Positions 21,401 to 33,048 of a stretch of 51,242 nt of DNA are shown in pieces. This DNA is from Reclinomonas americana ATCC 50394 (Eukaryota > Jakobida > Jakobea > Jakobida): the NCBI GenBank assembly GCA_048213135.1, contig PS015208.1:67291-118532 (forward strand), read 5' to 3'. The position numbers and the translations under genes are program-made. The stretch's first letter is position 1; each line of letters starts with the position of its first letter. Under the pieces are notes generated by a model that searched no databases, was not told the origin of the DNA, and saw only the letters and a list, made by a program, of their open reading frames with translations.

Positions 21401-24239
21401 TCATCTGCGCGGTCAGTCTTTGGTGTCAGGTGTTTCTTCTGCACTTCTCACTCAACTGCGTTCCTTTTTTTGTGACAGTCGTCTGAGCGAGGGCAGCTTG
21501 CCGGAACCAGAGAGTCTCCAGTCGGGTGTTCCTCGCATTCAACACGTTTGTCACCATCACCTTGTGTGCTTGCATAGCCGTGATGCGTGAATTCGCTGAC
21601 TCTGTTGATGTTGATGTGCGATTAGTCGCCGGCCATGCCGAGTGTTCCATCGACGCCAATCGTGATGGCTGGCGCCGACGATCGGAATGGAGAAAGCTCT
21701 CCCCCGAGCTCGTCGGCCGCAAGTCCGGCAGCGTCGCCGCGCGACAATGAATCCGATCAGGACAAGGTGCGCTGCTTCTGTCTCTCTCGTTGTTCGTTGG
21801 TGATGTCGACCTCACTCTTGTGCTGCAGATCAAGCAACGTATCCGCGAGAAACTCGAGGCTCGCAAGCGTCTGCGCAACAGTGGCTCGGCGTCTCCATCC
21901 GATTCGCCAACCCCGGAACCGTCCAGCAGTCCGATTGTGCTCGACGCGTCTGCTGCTCGGAAGGTGAGAGAGAGACAGAGTCAGGGCGGGTGCTGCATCG
22001 TGGATGGTCTGCTGACACACCCACGCCACAGCCGTTCGGTGACGATTCCACTGGCACGGCGTCGGAGATGACACCGGATCCGAGCCCGCGACCGGACGGA
22101 GCGAGTGGCTCAGCAGCGGGAGGCTTTGAGATTGTCTCGGGTGTGTGTCATGGACGGCTGAAGATCCCGCGTGGATTTAATCGAGGTGCGACGCACGCAA
22201 CAAGGCCGGATTTTTTTTGCGATCACTTAAGTCTCACATCTCCTGTGACAGATGTGCCGCCTGCCTTGCGTGAGGTGCTGGCGGAGAATCTCGACGTGTT
22301 GTGCGAGGGCGAGACGGACGGCTGGAGGCATGTGTTCCTCTCCTACGACAGTCCCTTTGACGACATTTCTAGCAAGTTGCGTACATCAGTGTACCCCGCC
22401 ACGCCGATGCATTCTCCGGCACACGCTCACTCAACTCACTCCTCTCGTGTGTCTGCGTGCAGGTTGACGGCGCAGTTGAAGAAGGACATGTGGCGCAACA
22501 AGAGTGACCGCGAGGCGCCGCTGCCTGGCCCACAAGGAACCGTGCGTCGCTTCTCCTTGTGTGCCGTGTTTGTTACAACGCTGACGTTCGATGCCTGCAG
22601 CTGAGGTGTCGTACTATTATGACGACAAAGCGTGACGTGGACGCCCAGATTACACTGCTCGGTTCGGAGACGGCAGTGGCTCTCTCGGTGGTGCAAATCC
22701 CGCCATCCAAGGTCGATTTTGTGCCGTCGGAGGGCATGCAGATTGTGTGTGCAACCAAGGCTGCGGTGGCCAAGATGCAAACCTTGATGGAGAACCACGC
22801 CGCTAGCGCCGGCGCTCGGACCGTGCAATTCACGTATCAGTGCGACGACGACTATTTCGCCACGGCGCGAAAGCTGCACTGGGTGCAGCGTCTGGGCGTG
22901 CCAACGTCAATCACCTCGCTCGCTCCCATTGCCAGTCTGGTCAACCTGCGAGTGTTGCAGGTGGCGTCGCGTCGAATCACCTCCCTGACACCTGTGGCTG
23001 GCCTCGGTGAGAGCGTTGTAGTGGTGGCTAGAGTACTTGTCAACTGAACTCACTCACATGCGCACTTGCCTGCGTGTGTGCAGCCAATCTCGAGGAACTG
23101 GAGCTGCGATCTGTGTGCGCCCAACCTGGAACCCCGCCCATGGACCTGGCACCACTGGCCTCGTTGCGGCGGTTGACAGTGCTGAGGCTCGATGGCTGCA
23201 ACATTTGCAATGCCGATGCTGGTCTCGCCAACAAGCCTGCGCTGACGGCGCTGTCAATGCGCGGCACAAATGTCACCTCGGTGGACGCACTGCGCTCCAT
23301 CCCGACGATGAGAGACTTGGATCTGTCGGAGTGCACACAACTCACCGACCTGGGTCCACTGCTGGAGTTGGCCAATCTGGTGCGTCTGTGCTTGGCCGGA
23401 ACCGCTGTACCCGCGTCCTTTGTCAACAGCATGGAGAGCATGGCTGGTTCGTCTATCGTCTGTCTTTGTTAGATTTGTGTGGATGAGTGAGTTAATAATG
23501 CGTGGTGCGCAGGGTCGGCATTCCCGTTGCTGGAGGAGCTCGACGTGTCGGCCGACCCGAAGAAGCTGGTGCCGAATGCGGTGCGTGACTTGTCAATGGT
23601 GTCGGGCTCGACGTCGATGAAGAAGCTGTCGCTGTGCCACTGCGCGTCGCTGCAAGGTACACCTGTTTGCTGTACGAGTGTCTTTTTTTCACATACTCAC
23701 GGGGGTGGTCGACGCAGACATTCGTGAGATTGTGAATCTGGCCAACCTCATCGAGTTGCACTTGGACCACACACGACTGGCAGACGTGGGCGCGCTCGGC
23801 TCGCTGCAGCATCTGCAGGTGCTGTCGTTGCTGGGATGCACCTCTGTTGACAATGTTCGCATGCTGGCGCGATCGGCCAAGCTCGTCGACCTGGACGTGT
23901 CGTTGACGGCCACGAGCGATTTGAGTCCTCTCACTGGTGCGTCTTGCACTTGTCCGCCACCTCTTGTGAGCATGGCCACTCATGTATTGTACAGGTCTGA
24001 AGATGCTGAAGCGTCTGGCGTTCCACGGCACACCGGTGCGCTCGCTGGAGGCACTGGGCGAGCTGACGAAGCTGACCACCATTGACGCCCGTGGCACGGC
24101 AATCACTGAGGGCGATCTGGAGTTGTTGAAGCCGCTGATGCGCACGTTGACGGAGCTGAAACTGCCGGCACGGCTGCGCGAACACGTCTCTTCGGTGCAG
24201 TCGGCGTCGCCGCGACTCAAGATCGAGTTCGACGAGTGA
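15468..24239 (+). CDS. Very large protein: helical (ARM/HEAT-like) N-terminus, Ser/Pro-rich centre, C-terminal leucine-rich repeats
   Basis: From the ATG at 15468 about two dozen exons keep frame to the TGA at 24237. The N-terminal part (15468-17600) is all-helical with ARM/HEAT-like repeats (VRLQCAQSLHLIASSGEMG; VRASSARVLCKVAEVYTEAF; AVVAVRALRSLLDVSPPDL). The next part (17640-18800) is Ser/Pro-rich. Then come a charged helical block (18850-19060: ARLKALLEKEREEDMRFEE), an unnamed conserved-looking block (19480-19860: GRRAFLTYLKGEQAKFRD, VFPSLFPHQPCFTHDN) and a Pro/Gln-rich region split by N runs (20216-21420). After more linker, LRRs begin near 22860: LVNLRVLQVASRRITSLTPV, MRDLDLSECTQLTDLGPL, LIELHLDHTRLADVGAL. 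They run to the C-terminus. The architecture suggests a scaffold. I cannot exclude two adjacent genes (break near 22600), but every join stays open. Confidence 0.65.
20450..20871. other. Assembly gap inside the large ARM-LRR gene
   Basis: An N run interrupts the Pro/Gln-rich coding region. A second 20-base N run (21239-21258) lies on the other side of a 367-bp contig. Confidence 0.95.
20872..21238 (-). other. Small contig, probably in reversed orientation relative to the host gene
   Basis: Bounded by N runs on both sides. On the minus strand the whole contig is open and encodes SPIRQPSPVGG, PQSPVRQPSPAPVEVK, repeated APVEVKAPAPAP, then Gln6 and VVVAAEPAKQAQQ. The plus-strand exon just before the gap ends QQQTSPPPMRQPSPQSA, and the exon after the second gap begins APAAVVVQQQLQAAAEEEEEE. 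The shared (S/P)P(I/V/M)RQPSP motif and composition fit only if this contig is flipped. The plus-strand reading gives Gly/Ala or Cys/Leu-rich nonsense. Confidence 0.7.
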
Positions 24240-24338
24240 GACACTCCCCTATTTTACGACCAGCCCCGTCATCATGTTTTGAAAAAATCGCAGTGTACCA
24301 TGTGTCCGTTTCTTCTTTTAAAGTACCGCAGTTGTCCA

Positions 24339-26049
24339 TCACACAACAGCATCCTTCGCGAGCTCGGGGAACACTCTCATCACCTTGCCAAGAATGTAGC
24401 GGCCGTACACAATGCCCTCCTTGCCTGCATCCGAGTCCTTGGCTTGCTCGCGCAACAGCTCGGCTGCCTCGGCCAGTTCCTCGGCCGTCAGCGTCACGTT
24501 GCGCGACGCAGCTGCAGTGGCCAGATCCAGAAGTTGCTGCGGCAGCGGGCGCACGACACAGCTGTGTGAAGGCGTCGGTGGTGAGTGTGATAGCCACCAG
24601 AGTGGATGCGGGGCAAACCGGCTCGCAACTCAAATGGCGGATCAAAGAAGAGTGGCATGCTCACTCGGTGGCGGTCCGACCGGTTCCGCACACGGTGCGG
24701 AGTGGCCTTGTAGAGGCCACGAGTCCACGTCTCCAGCATGTCACCTGTCACGAAAAAATGAGACGACTCGTTCCACAGCTGACGTACTACGATTGCAGTG
24801 GCGCACCAATGTTGATGACAAAAGTGCCGTCGATCGGCGGTGCGGCAATCCATTCACCAGTGGAACGGTGCTGCACCTCCAATCCACCAACCTCGTCCTG
24901 TGCACATACGCAGCGAGTCAGACGTGTGAGCAGCACAGGAGGCGTCGATTAAATTTCGACACAGCGCAACTTGCGCGAGAATGGTCAGCTGCAAGAAAGA
25001 CACACACATGCACACGCGCGTGTCAGCAACAGGAGAAGCAAGTTACACTTCCTTCTTCAATAGAGTCGCCACGCACCACTCCATAGTCAGTGTGCACTCC
25101 GCACGACAGTCGCTCGCCGTCCTCCTTGGCGCCGGGCTCGTACTTGCCCTCTGGATCACCCGGGTAGCCAAAGATACGGAACGGAGTGAAAGGCTCTGTG
25201 CGTGTTTGCACCCATGAGCTTGCATGCCACTACCGCCTCGCACTGCCAGAGACAGAACAGCCAGACCAGCTGTGAACGCATCGCGGAAGAATGTTGCCGG
25301 CAGTCCGAGTGACTCGCCAATGTGTTGCATGATCACGTGGCCGAGTCTGCAGCACTCGTGAATCGCCGCGACGGTGGGGGCGAAGGGGGAGCGACAGTCG
25401 ATAGCGCAACTCTGTCATGTCGTGCATGTAGCCCAAAACATCTTGCTTCATCGTCGGGAATTCGTCATCCTTGTCACGCTATGAGGGAAAGAGCACACGA
25501 CAAGGGAGGAGAACAAAGGTCCACTCAACTGGCCACTGATTCGGTCCGTGCATGGGTGTACCGGCAAGCACCAGTGGATGATCCTCCGGCAACTCCGCAC
25601 CATAGTACAGACCTCTGTGCGCCCGCAGTCAACAACAACAACAACCAATCCGAAGATCAGTGTGAAAGACGGAACTGTTTCCAGTCGCGTCGCCCCGATG
25701 TCAGCTCCCCACCAACTTGAAAGTACCCCTGAGAGACAGACAATGAGAGAGAGAGAGAGAGAGCAGCGATCACTGGCGAGTCTCTCTNNNNNNNNNNNNN
25801 NNNNNNNNNNNNNNNNNNNNNNNNNNNNNNNNNNNNNNNNNNNNNNNNNNNNNNNNNNNNNNNNNNNNNNNNNNNNNNNNNNNNNNNNNNNNNNNNNNNN
25901 NNNNNNNNNNNNNNNNNNNNNNNGTGTGTGTGTGTGGTGGGGGGGGGGGGGGGGTTGAGGACACACAGTGAGACATGCAGTGGACGCACTTGTGCGTGCT
26001 CTTCAGCAGTGCACTGGCGATCATGCAGGTCGATCACGGGAAGACTCAT
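24339..26049 (-). CDS. 2-oxoglutarate/Fe(II)-dependent dioxygenase, isopenicillin-N-synthase-like
   Basis: The ATG at 26049 gives [18 protein letters not shown], the usual N-terminal DIOX_N start. After an intron that contains the N run 25788-25923 come [15 protein letters not shown] and [47 protein letters not shown], and [16 protein letters not shown]. The core carries the iron ligands: HTDYG (His and Asp, near 25095) with [16 protein letters not shown], and TPHRVRN (second His, near 24700), then [15 protein letters not shown] with the Arg-x-Ser that binds 2-oxoglutarate. The tail has [13 protein letters not shown] and ends at 24339. Such cytosolic enzymes hydroxylate or desaturate small molecules using 2-oxoglutarate and O2; the substrate cannot be told. 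Part of the N-terminal domain may be lost in the gap. The gene converges on the large LRR gene, 99 bp apart. Confidence 0.9.
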
Positions 26050-26122
26050 GCTTGCGCGTGCGAGTGGAAAGCTTAAGAGTCCTGATAATATGTCCTCTCC
26101 GCGCGTCTGTCACTCTCACACA
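26050..26122. promoter_or_regulatory. Probable bidirectional promoter (dioxygenase / PAP2-like gene)
   Basis: Seventy-three bases separate divergent ATGs. It contains the AT-rich patch cctgataatatgtcc at 26081-26095. The promoter role is positional inference. Confidence 0.45.
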
Positions 26123-27754
26123 ATGTCTCTTCGGAGCAGTGCGATTGTGCCGCTCTGCGCACTGCTGCTGGTCATTGTCTGCTGCAGCAGGTGAGCACAA
26201 CTTTGCCCGCGTGTGTGTGTGAATGCGCGCGTGTGCTCACAATGTCGCGCGCGCGTGTGTGTGCACACACAGCGGAGCCCTTGCACAACAGTCGGCCACT
26301 TGTTACAACGAGCTCGATGACTCCTTCCTCAACAAGTGCCGCTACCAGGACCCCGGCTTCTTCACGATTATGGCCTCATACATCATGCAGGTGTGTGCAT
26401 GTGCATTGACAGACAGACATCACAAGCCATGGTGCTCACACTGTGCGTGCATTAGTTCATCAACCCACGAACTGTGGTGATCATCGTAATGGCTCTGATT
26501 ATGGTGCTTCCGGTGCTCATGTTGGTTCCGGCGCACGCGGGAACGGGACCGAGTGGAGCGCCACTGAATACGTTTGGGCGGCTGGAGGCCACGCTGGAGC
26601 AGTATCGCGTCACGCGCTGGAAGCTGTTGCATTTCTTGCACCGTTTGTGCTTCCCGCTGGTGCTCGCGGTGGCGCTGTATGGTGCGTTCCGTCAGTCGCG
26701 CCCGTGCCGGTGTATCATTGGGGGACAGTTGCAGCATGTTGCGTCTGTTTGCACGAAATGCAGGTGTGTTGTGTTGCTGACTGTGTGCTGTGTGTAGATT
26801 GGCAGCATCTACGGCATGCCGTCGGGTGATGCCATGAGTGCAGCGGTGTTTGCGGCCTATTTGTTTGAGGCGGCGCCGTACAGCAAGTGGGGGTGTGTGT
26901 ACTTTGTTGTTTTTCGATTTCATCGCCGCTGACGACAACACCACGCAGATCACGCATCACCGCGGTTCTGGCTCTTGCACTCGTGTGCATGGAGCGCGCT
27001 GTGCTCGGCTACCACTCCATTGCGCAGGTACTGCTTCCCCGTGTGCTTGCTTGTTGTGCCGGCTGTCCAACTCATGTCCACGCACACACAGGTCACGGTT
27101 GGCTCGTGCGTCGGAATTTTGTTGCACATTTACTCGACCCGAGCGCCGCAGTGGATGGTGTTTGTCGACGGCGTGGTTTCTGTTGCGTCTCACGACTCTG
27201 CTCTGTGCGCATGTGTCACGTTGGTGTCCACTCACGTGGCTGGCAGCTCATTCTCGGCTGCGTGCTGCTGCAAGTCGATCCCGCCATGGTGTACACGCAG
27301 GGCTCCTCGAGTTGCGCTCCCCCCGCTCTCTTTCTCTCTCTCGCTACCGTCTCACCTCACAACCAGACAACCTGTTTGCGTGGCTGTGGTGGGGCATCTC
27401 GGTCGAGGCGTTCGCCTGCATCCTGCTAGCACGGCACTACTGGACAAGTGGAGCCCGCTCGCTCAGTCGCAACATGCTGGACGTGTACAAGCCCGACGCC
27501 GAGTATGGCGTGCTTCTCAACCCGCTGGATACCCAGGCCACAACCACGGTAGGTGTCGCGTTTCTCCTCACACTTCACGTACCACGCTGCTGCTAACCAT
27601 GCCCCGTACGTAGTCCGACCCGACGGACAAGCAGACATTCCGACGCATCTCCGACGCCTGGTGGACATTGTTGGCGTTCGGCGTCTTCTCCGCCATCAAC
27701 ATCTTCTCGTGGTGCATCGGCCAGTGGAACATTCTCACCAAGTCCGCCAACTAG
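26123..27754 (+). CDS. Multi-pass PAP2-superfamily-like membrane protein with altered phosphatase motifs
   Basis: The ATG at 26123 starts a signal peptide or first helix (IVPLCALLLVIVCCSS). Exons then join with good splice sites: QDPGFFTIMASYIMQ, TVVIIVMALIMVLPVLML, FPLVLAVALYGAFRQSRPC, IGSIYGMPSGDAMSAAVF, ITAVLALALVCMERAVLGYH, VTVGSCVGILLHIY, LILGCVLLQV, AWLWWGISVEAFACILLA and a last helix WTLLAFGVFSAINIF. The PAP2 signature is recognisable: an RP motif (FRQSRP), PSGDAMS in place of PSGH, and R-x5-H-SIAQ in place of SR-x5-H-x3-D. The superfamily removes phosphate from lipids at membranes. Here His to Asp in motif 2 and Asp to Gln in motif 3 differ from the classic catalytic set, so activity is uncertain. 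About eight helices. The stop is at 27752. Confidence 0.7.
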
Positions 27755-29378
27755 ATATTTAACATTGATGAATCACGAACAACGTTTTCAGATTTTTTGT
27801 CTTCTCATTCATTAACACGCCAGCACAACATCGTCGTCATCGTCGGGCATCACCATTCCGTGCGAGAGCTCAGCCATTCACAAACAGGCCAGGAGATCTC
27901 TTCTCACACGCTGATGCACACACAAACCACTAAACCACGAAATTATGGCGATTTAAGACGCCAACCACAACAACACACATACAAACGACGACGACGACAA
28001 CAGCGGCCACGGCCAGACCATTGGAAAAAGGATCAGGGGGGTAGGGGGGGAAGAGTNNNNNNNNNNNNNNNNNNNNNNNNNNNNNNNNNNNNNNNNNNNN
28101 NNNNNNNNNNNNNNNNNNNNNNNNNNNNNNNNNNNNNNNNNNNNNNNNNNNNNNNNNNNNNNNNNNNNNNNNNNNNNNNNNNNNNNNNNNNNNNNNNNNN
28201 NNNNNNNNNNNNNNNNNNNNNNNNNNNNNNNNNNNNNNNNNNNNNNNNNNNNNNNNNNNNNNNNNNNNNNNNNNNNNNNNNNNNNNNNNNNNNNNNNNNN
28301 NNNNNNNNNNNNNNNNNNNNNNNNNNNNNNNNNNNNNNNNNNNNNNNNNNNNNNNNNNNNNNNNNNNNNNNNNNNNNNNNNNNNNNNNNNNNNNNNNNNN
28401 NNNNNNNNNNNNNNNNNNNNNNNNNNNNNNNNNNNNNNAGTGTGCGACCGTGCATTTTGTGTTGGCACGGACGCGCGCCTCGATTGTGTTGTTTGTTGTT
28501 GTTGTTTATGGAGGATGGCTGCTTGGTGGCCCCTCTCTTTCTATCTCTCGTGTTATGTGTGTGTGTGTGTGTTGCGCTACCTAATGTTTTTATTCCCCTA
28601 ATGATTCGAGAAGGGAGGCAAGGAAGGAGCTCGCCGTCGGTTAGTGCGAAGCTCCCACTCCTCCCCCTTTCACCTCATGGGTGCGCATGTTAAGTGATCA
28701 CTGGTGTGCAATTTTTGTGTCTTGTTGCACTGGTGGCGACAGAAAAAATCTCTCTGTTTTGGTTCGTGTTATCGTTTCGGCGTAATTCTGTATCCCCCCA
28801 TCTCTATTCTATTTTCGTACCGGCGGCCGCAGTTTGTGTGGCGGCTGCTGAGATTTAGTGTCACACTTGAGTCGCGCGGAGTGGTTTAAGCAGCCATCTC
28901 CTGCGCGACACGCATCATCGTTTCTGCGTTTGTGTGACTCCACACCGCCGGTGCTGGCCGCGTTTGTGGCGGCCTTCATTATCGTCTCCACCGCACAGTT
29001 CTTTTTTCCCTCGTGGCTGTGCGGGTTGTGGAGAGGTTTGAGGCGCGTGTGTTTTGCTTGTATGTTTGTGTGTTTCGCTCTATGTATTCATCCTCGCAAT
29101 ACCTCTTCGTTTTCTTCCTTTTCAATCTTGAGCGAAAAAATNNNNNNNNNNNNNNNNNNNNCCCGTTGCTGGTCTCCAATACTCTCTCACACACAGAAGA
29201 GGGAGGGAGAGAGAGAGACACACACACACACACAGCTCGCCAACGATGAAGGGCGGAAATAGAACACGACCCAAAAGCGGCAACACCAACAACAGCGGAA
29301 GCCACAAAGACACAGGGGAGAAAGCGAGAATCAAACACTGTGTGACACAACACACACGCCCAAGAAGCGCGTACGCGA
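27755..29378. other. Convergent intergenic region with gaps, no gene recognised
   Basis: It lies between the ends of two convergent genes. It holds low-complexity CA/AAC-rich DNA, N runs at 28057-28438 and 29142-29161, G-rich tracts, a TG repeat at 28557-28572 and a GAGAG/CACA tract at 29203-29235. Open frames here are short, compositionally random and lack family matches. A non-coding RNA or short gene inside the 382-bp gap cannot be excluded. Confidence 0.6.
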
Positions 29379-31798
29379 CTACTCCAAGCTGCCATCCGAC
29401 ACCCCAATCTCAAACGCGGGTGACGCAAACAGCACGCGTTGCGTGTGGCCGGGCAGCGCAAAGCTGCACATCAGCTCGGCGCGCGGACACGCCCACTTGC
29501 CCACCAGCGAAAAATCAACCGTGACAATCACGAATCTGTGGGGTGGGAGAAGACGAAGTCAGCGCCACGCGATTGCGTACAGCGCGGTGGGCACGAGTGT
29601 GTGTTTTACGCAACGCTTCGCTGCCGCGGACGAGTCGTGACGCAGAGAATTCGGCATCGACAATGCGCACTCGGCTGGAACCCACAGGACCAGCGAGGCG
29701 AAGCAGACCCTGCATTTCCGCATCCCGCACGCGTCCCTGGCATGGCGGTCCGTACGGCAGTGACGACTCGCGGTACACAATTCTGCGAGTGGATGGCGAT
29801 GATAAGCATGCAAGCACTCGGGTGAACAAACAAACCATGGCAGAACGAAACTTGAGACCCACACGCTGGGAGCGCACGGCGGCGCTGGTCATGGCAGCAG
29901 AGGCGCCAACCATACGCATCATTCCATTGGTGTAGTCTACGGCGCGGCTGTTGCCCGCCTTAATGCGGCTCCACAGCACCGCCACTTCCGACTGCATGGC
30001 GCCCGCCTCAAATCGCATAGCCTGCTCCTCGTCCGCATAGCGCAACACATCCGGAGCCGAGGACGCAGGGCGCTTCAACCCGCGCTTTCCACTCCTCGCT
30101 GCTGCTGCCACACCGTTCATGCCACTGTAGCCACTCATCGGCGACACACTCTCCAACGGAGACGCGCTCGACATTGGTGAAGCGGTTCCCATTGGCGACG
30201 CAGTTCCCATGGGCGACAGCGACGGCGTCAGCGATGAAGGTGGTTGCGAAAGACCGCCAAACGGAGACGCCGACGACGCTGACGCTGCATGCACCGCCGT
30301 GTACGGCGACGTCTCGACTTGCAAGCCGGCCGTCGCTGGTGACGATGAAAGCATGGAAGCGGTGGTGGTCGTCATGGTCGTCGTCGTCATTGCGGGCGAC
30401 GGCGCCGGTGACACTGCAGCACTCGGGAGCACGCCATTGGCGGCAAGTGCGGCGGCCAGGGCCAGCTGCTGCTCGCGGCTCATGGAGCGCACCAGGCTCA
30501 ACGGGTCTGCCATCATCGATGCTGACGACATACTCGGTGCAGCTGGCACAACTGGCGCGGATGGCACAATCGGCATCAGAAGCTGCTGTTGCGGCTGCGG
30601 AGCGTGGTAGAGTGGCTGCTGCTGCTGCTGCTGCGGCTTGGGCTGAAGAGGCGCAAACTGCAGGGCGGTTGATCACAAATGAGCATTTCATCAGCACCTC
30701 AGCGGAACAACAACAGCACAGCACTCACCGCAGACGACAGCGCAGGGACCACGGGGAAAGCAGAGGATGGCGGCGGTGTCGGCGGGGGCGGCATGGCGTG
30801 GTGCACCGGCTGCTGCTGCTGCAATGCCCGAGCCTGAGAGCACACACACATTTTACACAACACAATGAGAATCTCATATTGAACTCCCCTCGTTGATGAA
30901 CCGTCACCACCCCCCACAGCGGCTACAGATGCACACACATACGGGCAGACAGACAGAGAGAGAGAGCACGTGCCAACGACATGGCCAGTAACTGACGCTT
31001 GCACACACACACATGAGAAACCAAACAGTGCGCAGCGACATGACACAAGCCGGAGACACGCGCACGCGCAAGTGAGCAGTCACAGAAGAAAGCAAGCAAG
31101 CAAGAGAAGGGCGAGGAAAGTGAGCAAAAGTGCATATGCAACATGCCTCAGCAACTGACGCGACGAGACACACAAACAGCCTCACAAAGAGAGCACACAC
31201 ATTCAACACAAGAGCGTGCACGTGCGTGTGTGTGTGTGCTGCTGCTGCGGTGGCCANNNNNNNNNNNNNNNNNNNNTGTCCCGATCAAACTCACCAACAA
31301 ACTCGCCGTGCTGAACTGCTGCTGCTGCGGAGGTGGCGGCGGCGACATCATCAAGTGCGCTGGCGGTGGTGGCGGAGGTGGTGGCGGAGGCGGTGGTGGT
31401 GGTGGCGCCATCATCTCCAGCGACACAAACGACGAGGGCGGAAGCTCAAGATTTTGTGGTGGGTGCGGAAATGGCTGCTGCTGCGGAGGTTGAGGAGATG
31501 GCGCCCACGCGCTCGACGCCCACGCTGACGACGATGATGAATAGGAGGATGCAGGCTGCGGGGAGTAGCATGGCGAGCATGATGGCTGGAGGAACAGAGC
31601 GTGGCTNNNNNNNNNNNNNNNNNNNNNNNNNNNNNNNNNNNNNNNNNNNNNGCTGCTGCTGCTGTGGTGCTGGTGGTGGTGGTGGTGGTGGTGCGATGGT
31701 GGAGTCATGAGCGACTCGCGAGGCGAGCTGGGCTCAAACCATTCCGGGGGCACATGCAGCTCCTCGTGGGTGGCGGAGGAGCCGGTGCTCTCGGTCAT
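29379..31798 (-). CDS. Ser/Pro/Met/Gln-rich protein with a C-terminal folded region
   Basis: The ATG at 31798 gives MTESTGSSATHEELHVPPEW and a His8-type run. N runs at 31607-31651 and 31257-31276 interrupt Ser-rich and polyproline coding (15 prolines near 31360-31410). Later exons give ARALQQQQPVHHAMPPPP, FAPLQPKPQQQQQQPLYH, SLVRSMSREQQLALAAAL, a block of SPMGTASPM-type repeats (30120-30240), and GKRGLKRPASSAPDVLRY. The C-terminal 150 or so residues are ordinary in composition: VLWSRIKAGNSRAVDYTN, IVYRESSLPYGPP, MQGLLRLAGPVGSSRVRIVD, FVIVTVDFSLVGKWACPRA, ending VSDGSLE at 29379. The final intron starts GTTGCG. I do not recognise the C-terminal region. A nuclear regulatory or RNA-binding role would be a guess from composition alone. 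Confidence 0.6.
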
Positions 31799-32632
31799 AA
31801 GCAATAAAGGGGAGTCTCGATCACAACCTCCGAAGAACAAGGCCATGCGAGGACTCAAAACAAGGTTAAAAAGGGGTTGGGGGACAAAGTATTATTTCTT
31901 TTGGGACCGGCATTTTTTCTTTTGGCCTGGCATTATAACTTTTCGGCCCCTGCTGCCCAAGCGACCGCTACACTCGTCCGCATGCGTCTGCCACCAGCGT
32001 AGGCTGGTTTCGCGACACGAATTTCACATTGCGACGTCGACGTCGTATAGATCCAATCATAGATCCGGCTGCATCCCTCGATCCTGAATCCCTCACGCAT
32101 GTTCATTCATTAACACGCGGGAGGAAGAGAAGAAAACAATGCAAGCGGAAGACCCATCTCTCTGATCATCCTCGCAAAACACACACACACACAGGCACCC
32201 CAATCGAATCATCACATCACAACAACTATTAAAAAAACACGCTGGACAGCAGAGAGGCAGAACCACACGCCACTTGCTCATCATGACACACAGACTCTGT
32301 TGCAACAGAGCGCGCGCACGACAAAGCATAAAGGAGTGTGATGTGTGTGACAGGCCATATTCGGTCCCTCGTCTGCCGCCAACAACAACAACAATGATGA
32401 TCCACAAGGAGTGTGCGGGTGAGCAAGAAAGAGAAAGAGAGAGAGAGTCAACACCGCCCACTGCCACTCACATGCGGGGAGAAAAAGCGTCCCCACCACA
32501 CACACAACAAAAAAACACACATAATTTTTCAAAAACTCAACACACACAAAGTACAAACACACACACACAGAGATGGAGAGGGAGAAAGAGCGAGGAGGGA
32601 CTTGGGGGCCGCTCGCGAATCATCACAAGGCG
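31799..32632. other. Region with no recognised gene
   Basis: Upstream of the Ser/Pro-rich gene. The first 150 bp are AT- and G-rich (ggttaaaaaggggttggg; tattatttcttttggg), unlike the surroundings. The rest is a mix of CA and GA repeats. No convincing exon is seen on either strand. The 3' end of the next minus-strand gene may reach into this stretch from the gap at 32633-32721. Confidence 0.45.
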
Positions 32633-32721
32633 NNNNNNNNNNNNNNNNNNNNNNNNNNNNNNNNNNNNNNNNNNNNNNNNNNNNNNNNNNNNNNNNNNNN
32701 NNNNNNNNNNNNNNNNNNNNN

Positions 32722-33048
32722 CACAAGTCGGCCTGACGAGTGAGCCGTCGTTGGACGAGCCGTTCCCGACGTTGCAAGGCGAACTTGAGTGCTTGTTCCA
32801 CTGCTTCTGGTTGCTCCTCCACACCGACATAGACACGACGCGCAGAGAAGGCCGCACTGGCTCCAAACGCAGACCCCGACGCTGACGACATTACAACAGT
32901 GGTCGTCGTTGTTGTTGTTGTTGTTGAGGAGGAGGAGCCACTGCCACCGGCTGTGGCGGCGACAGTGGAGGCGTCGCTACCAGGCACACTGCTGGCATAT
33001 GACGAGACTTCGAGAACGGTGGAGCGGGCGCGCAAGGTGGTGGCCATG
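32722..33048 (-). CDS. Short Ser/Thr-rich protein, C-terminus lost in gap
   Basis: The ATG at 33048 opens a frame of 109 codons up to an N run: MATTLRARSTVLEVSSYASS, a Thr9 run encoded by a GTT repeat, then ARRVYVGVEEQPEAVEQALK and FALQRRERLVQRRLTRQADL. The second part is charged and probably helical. No family is recognised. The frame enters the gap open, so length and exon structure are unknown. Confidence 0.45.

Noticed and set aside
25936-25954. G run at a gap edge as a G-quadruplex element
   Set aside because: It is a homopolymer next to an N run inside an intron (poly-C on the sense strand), so it may be an assembly-limited polypyrimidine tract.
31799-32000. AT/G-rich stretch unlike its surroundings, considered as a transposon remnant
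   Set aside because: No terminal repeats, target duplications or transposase-like frames are visible.
27808-32119. Shared 15-mer CATTCATTAACACGC near 27808 and 32105
   Set aside because: One or two identical 15-mers are expected by chance in a window of this size, and the flanks do not match.
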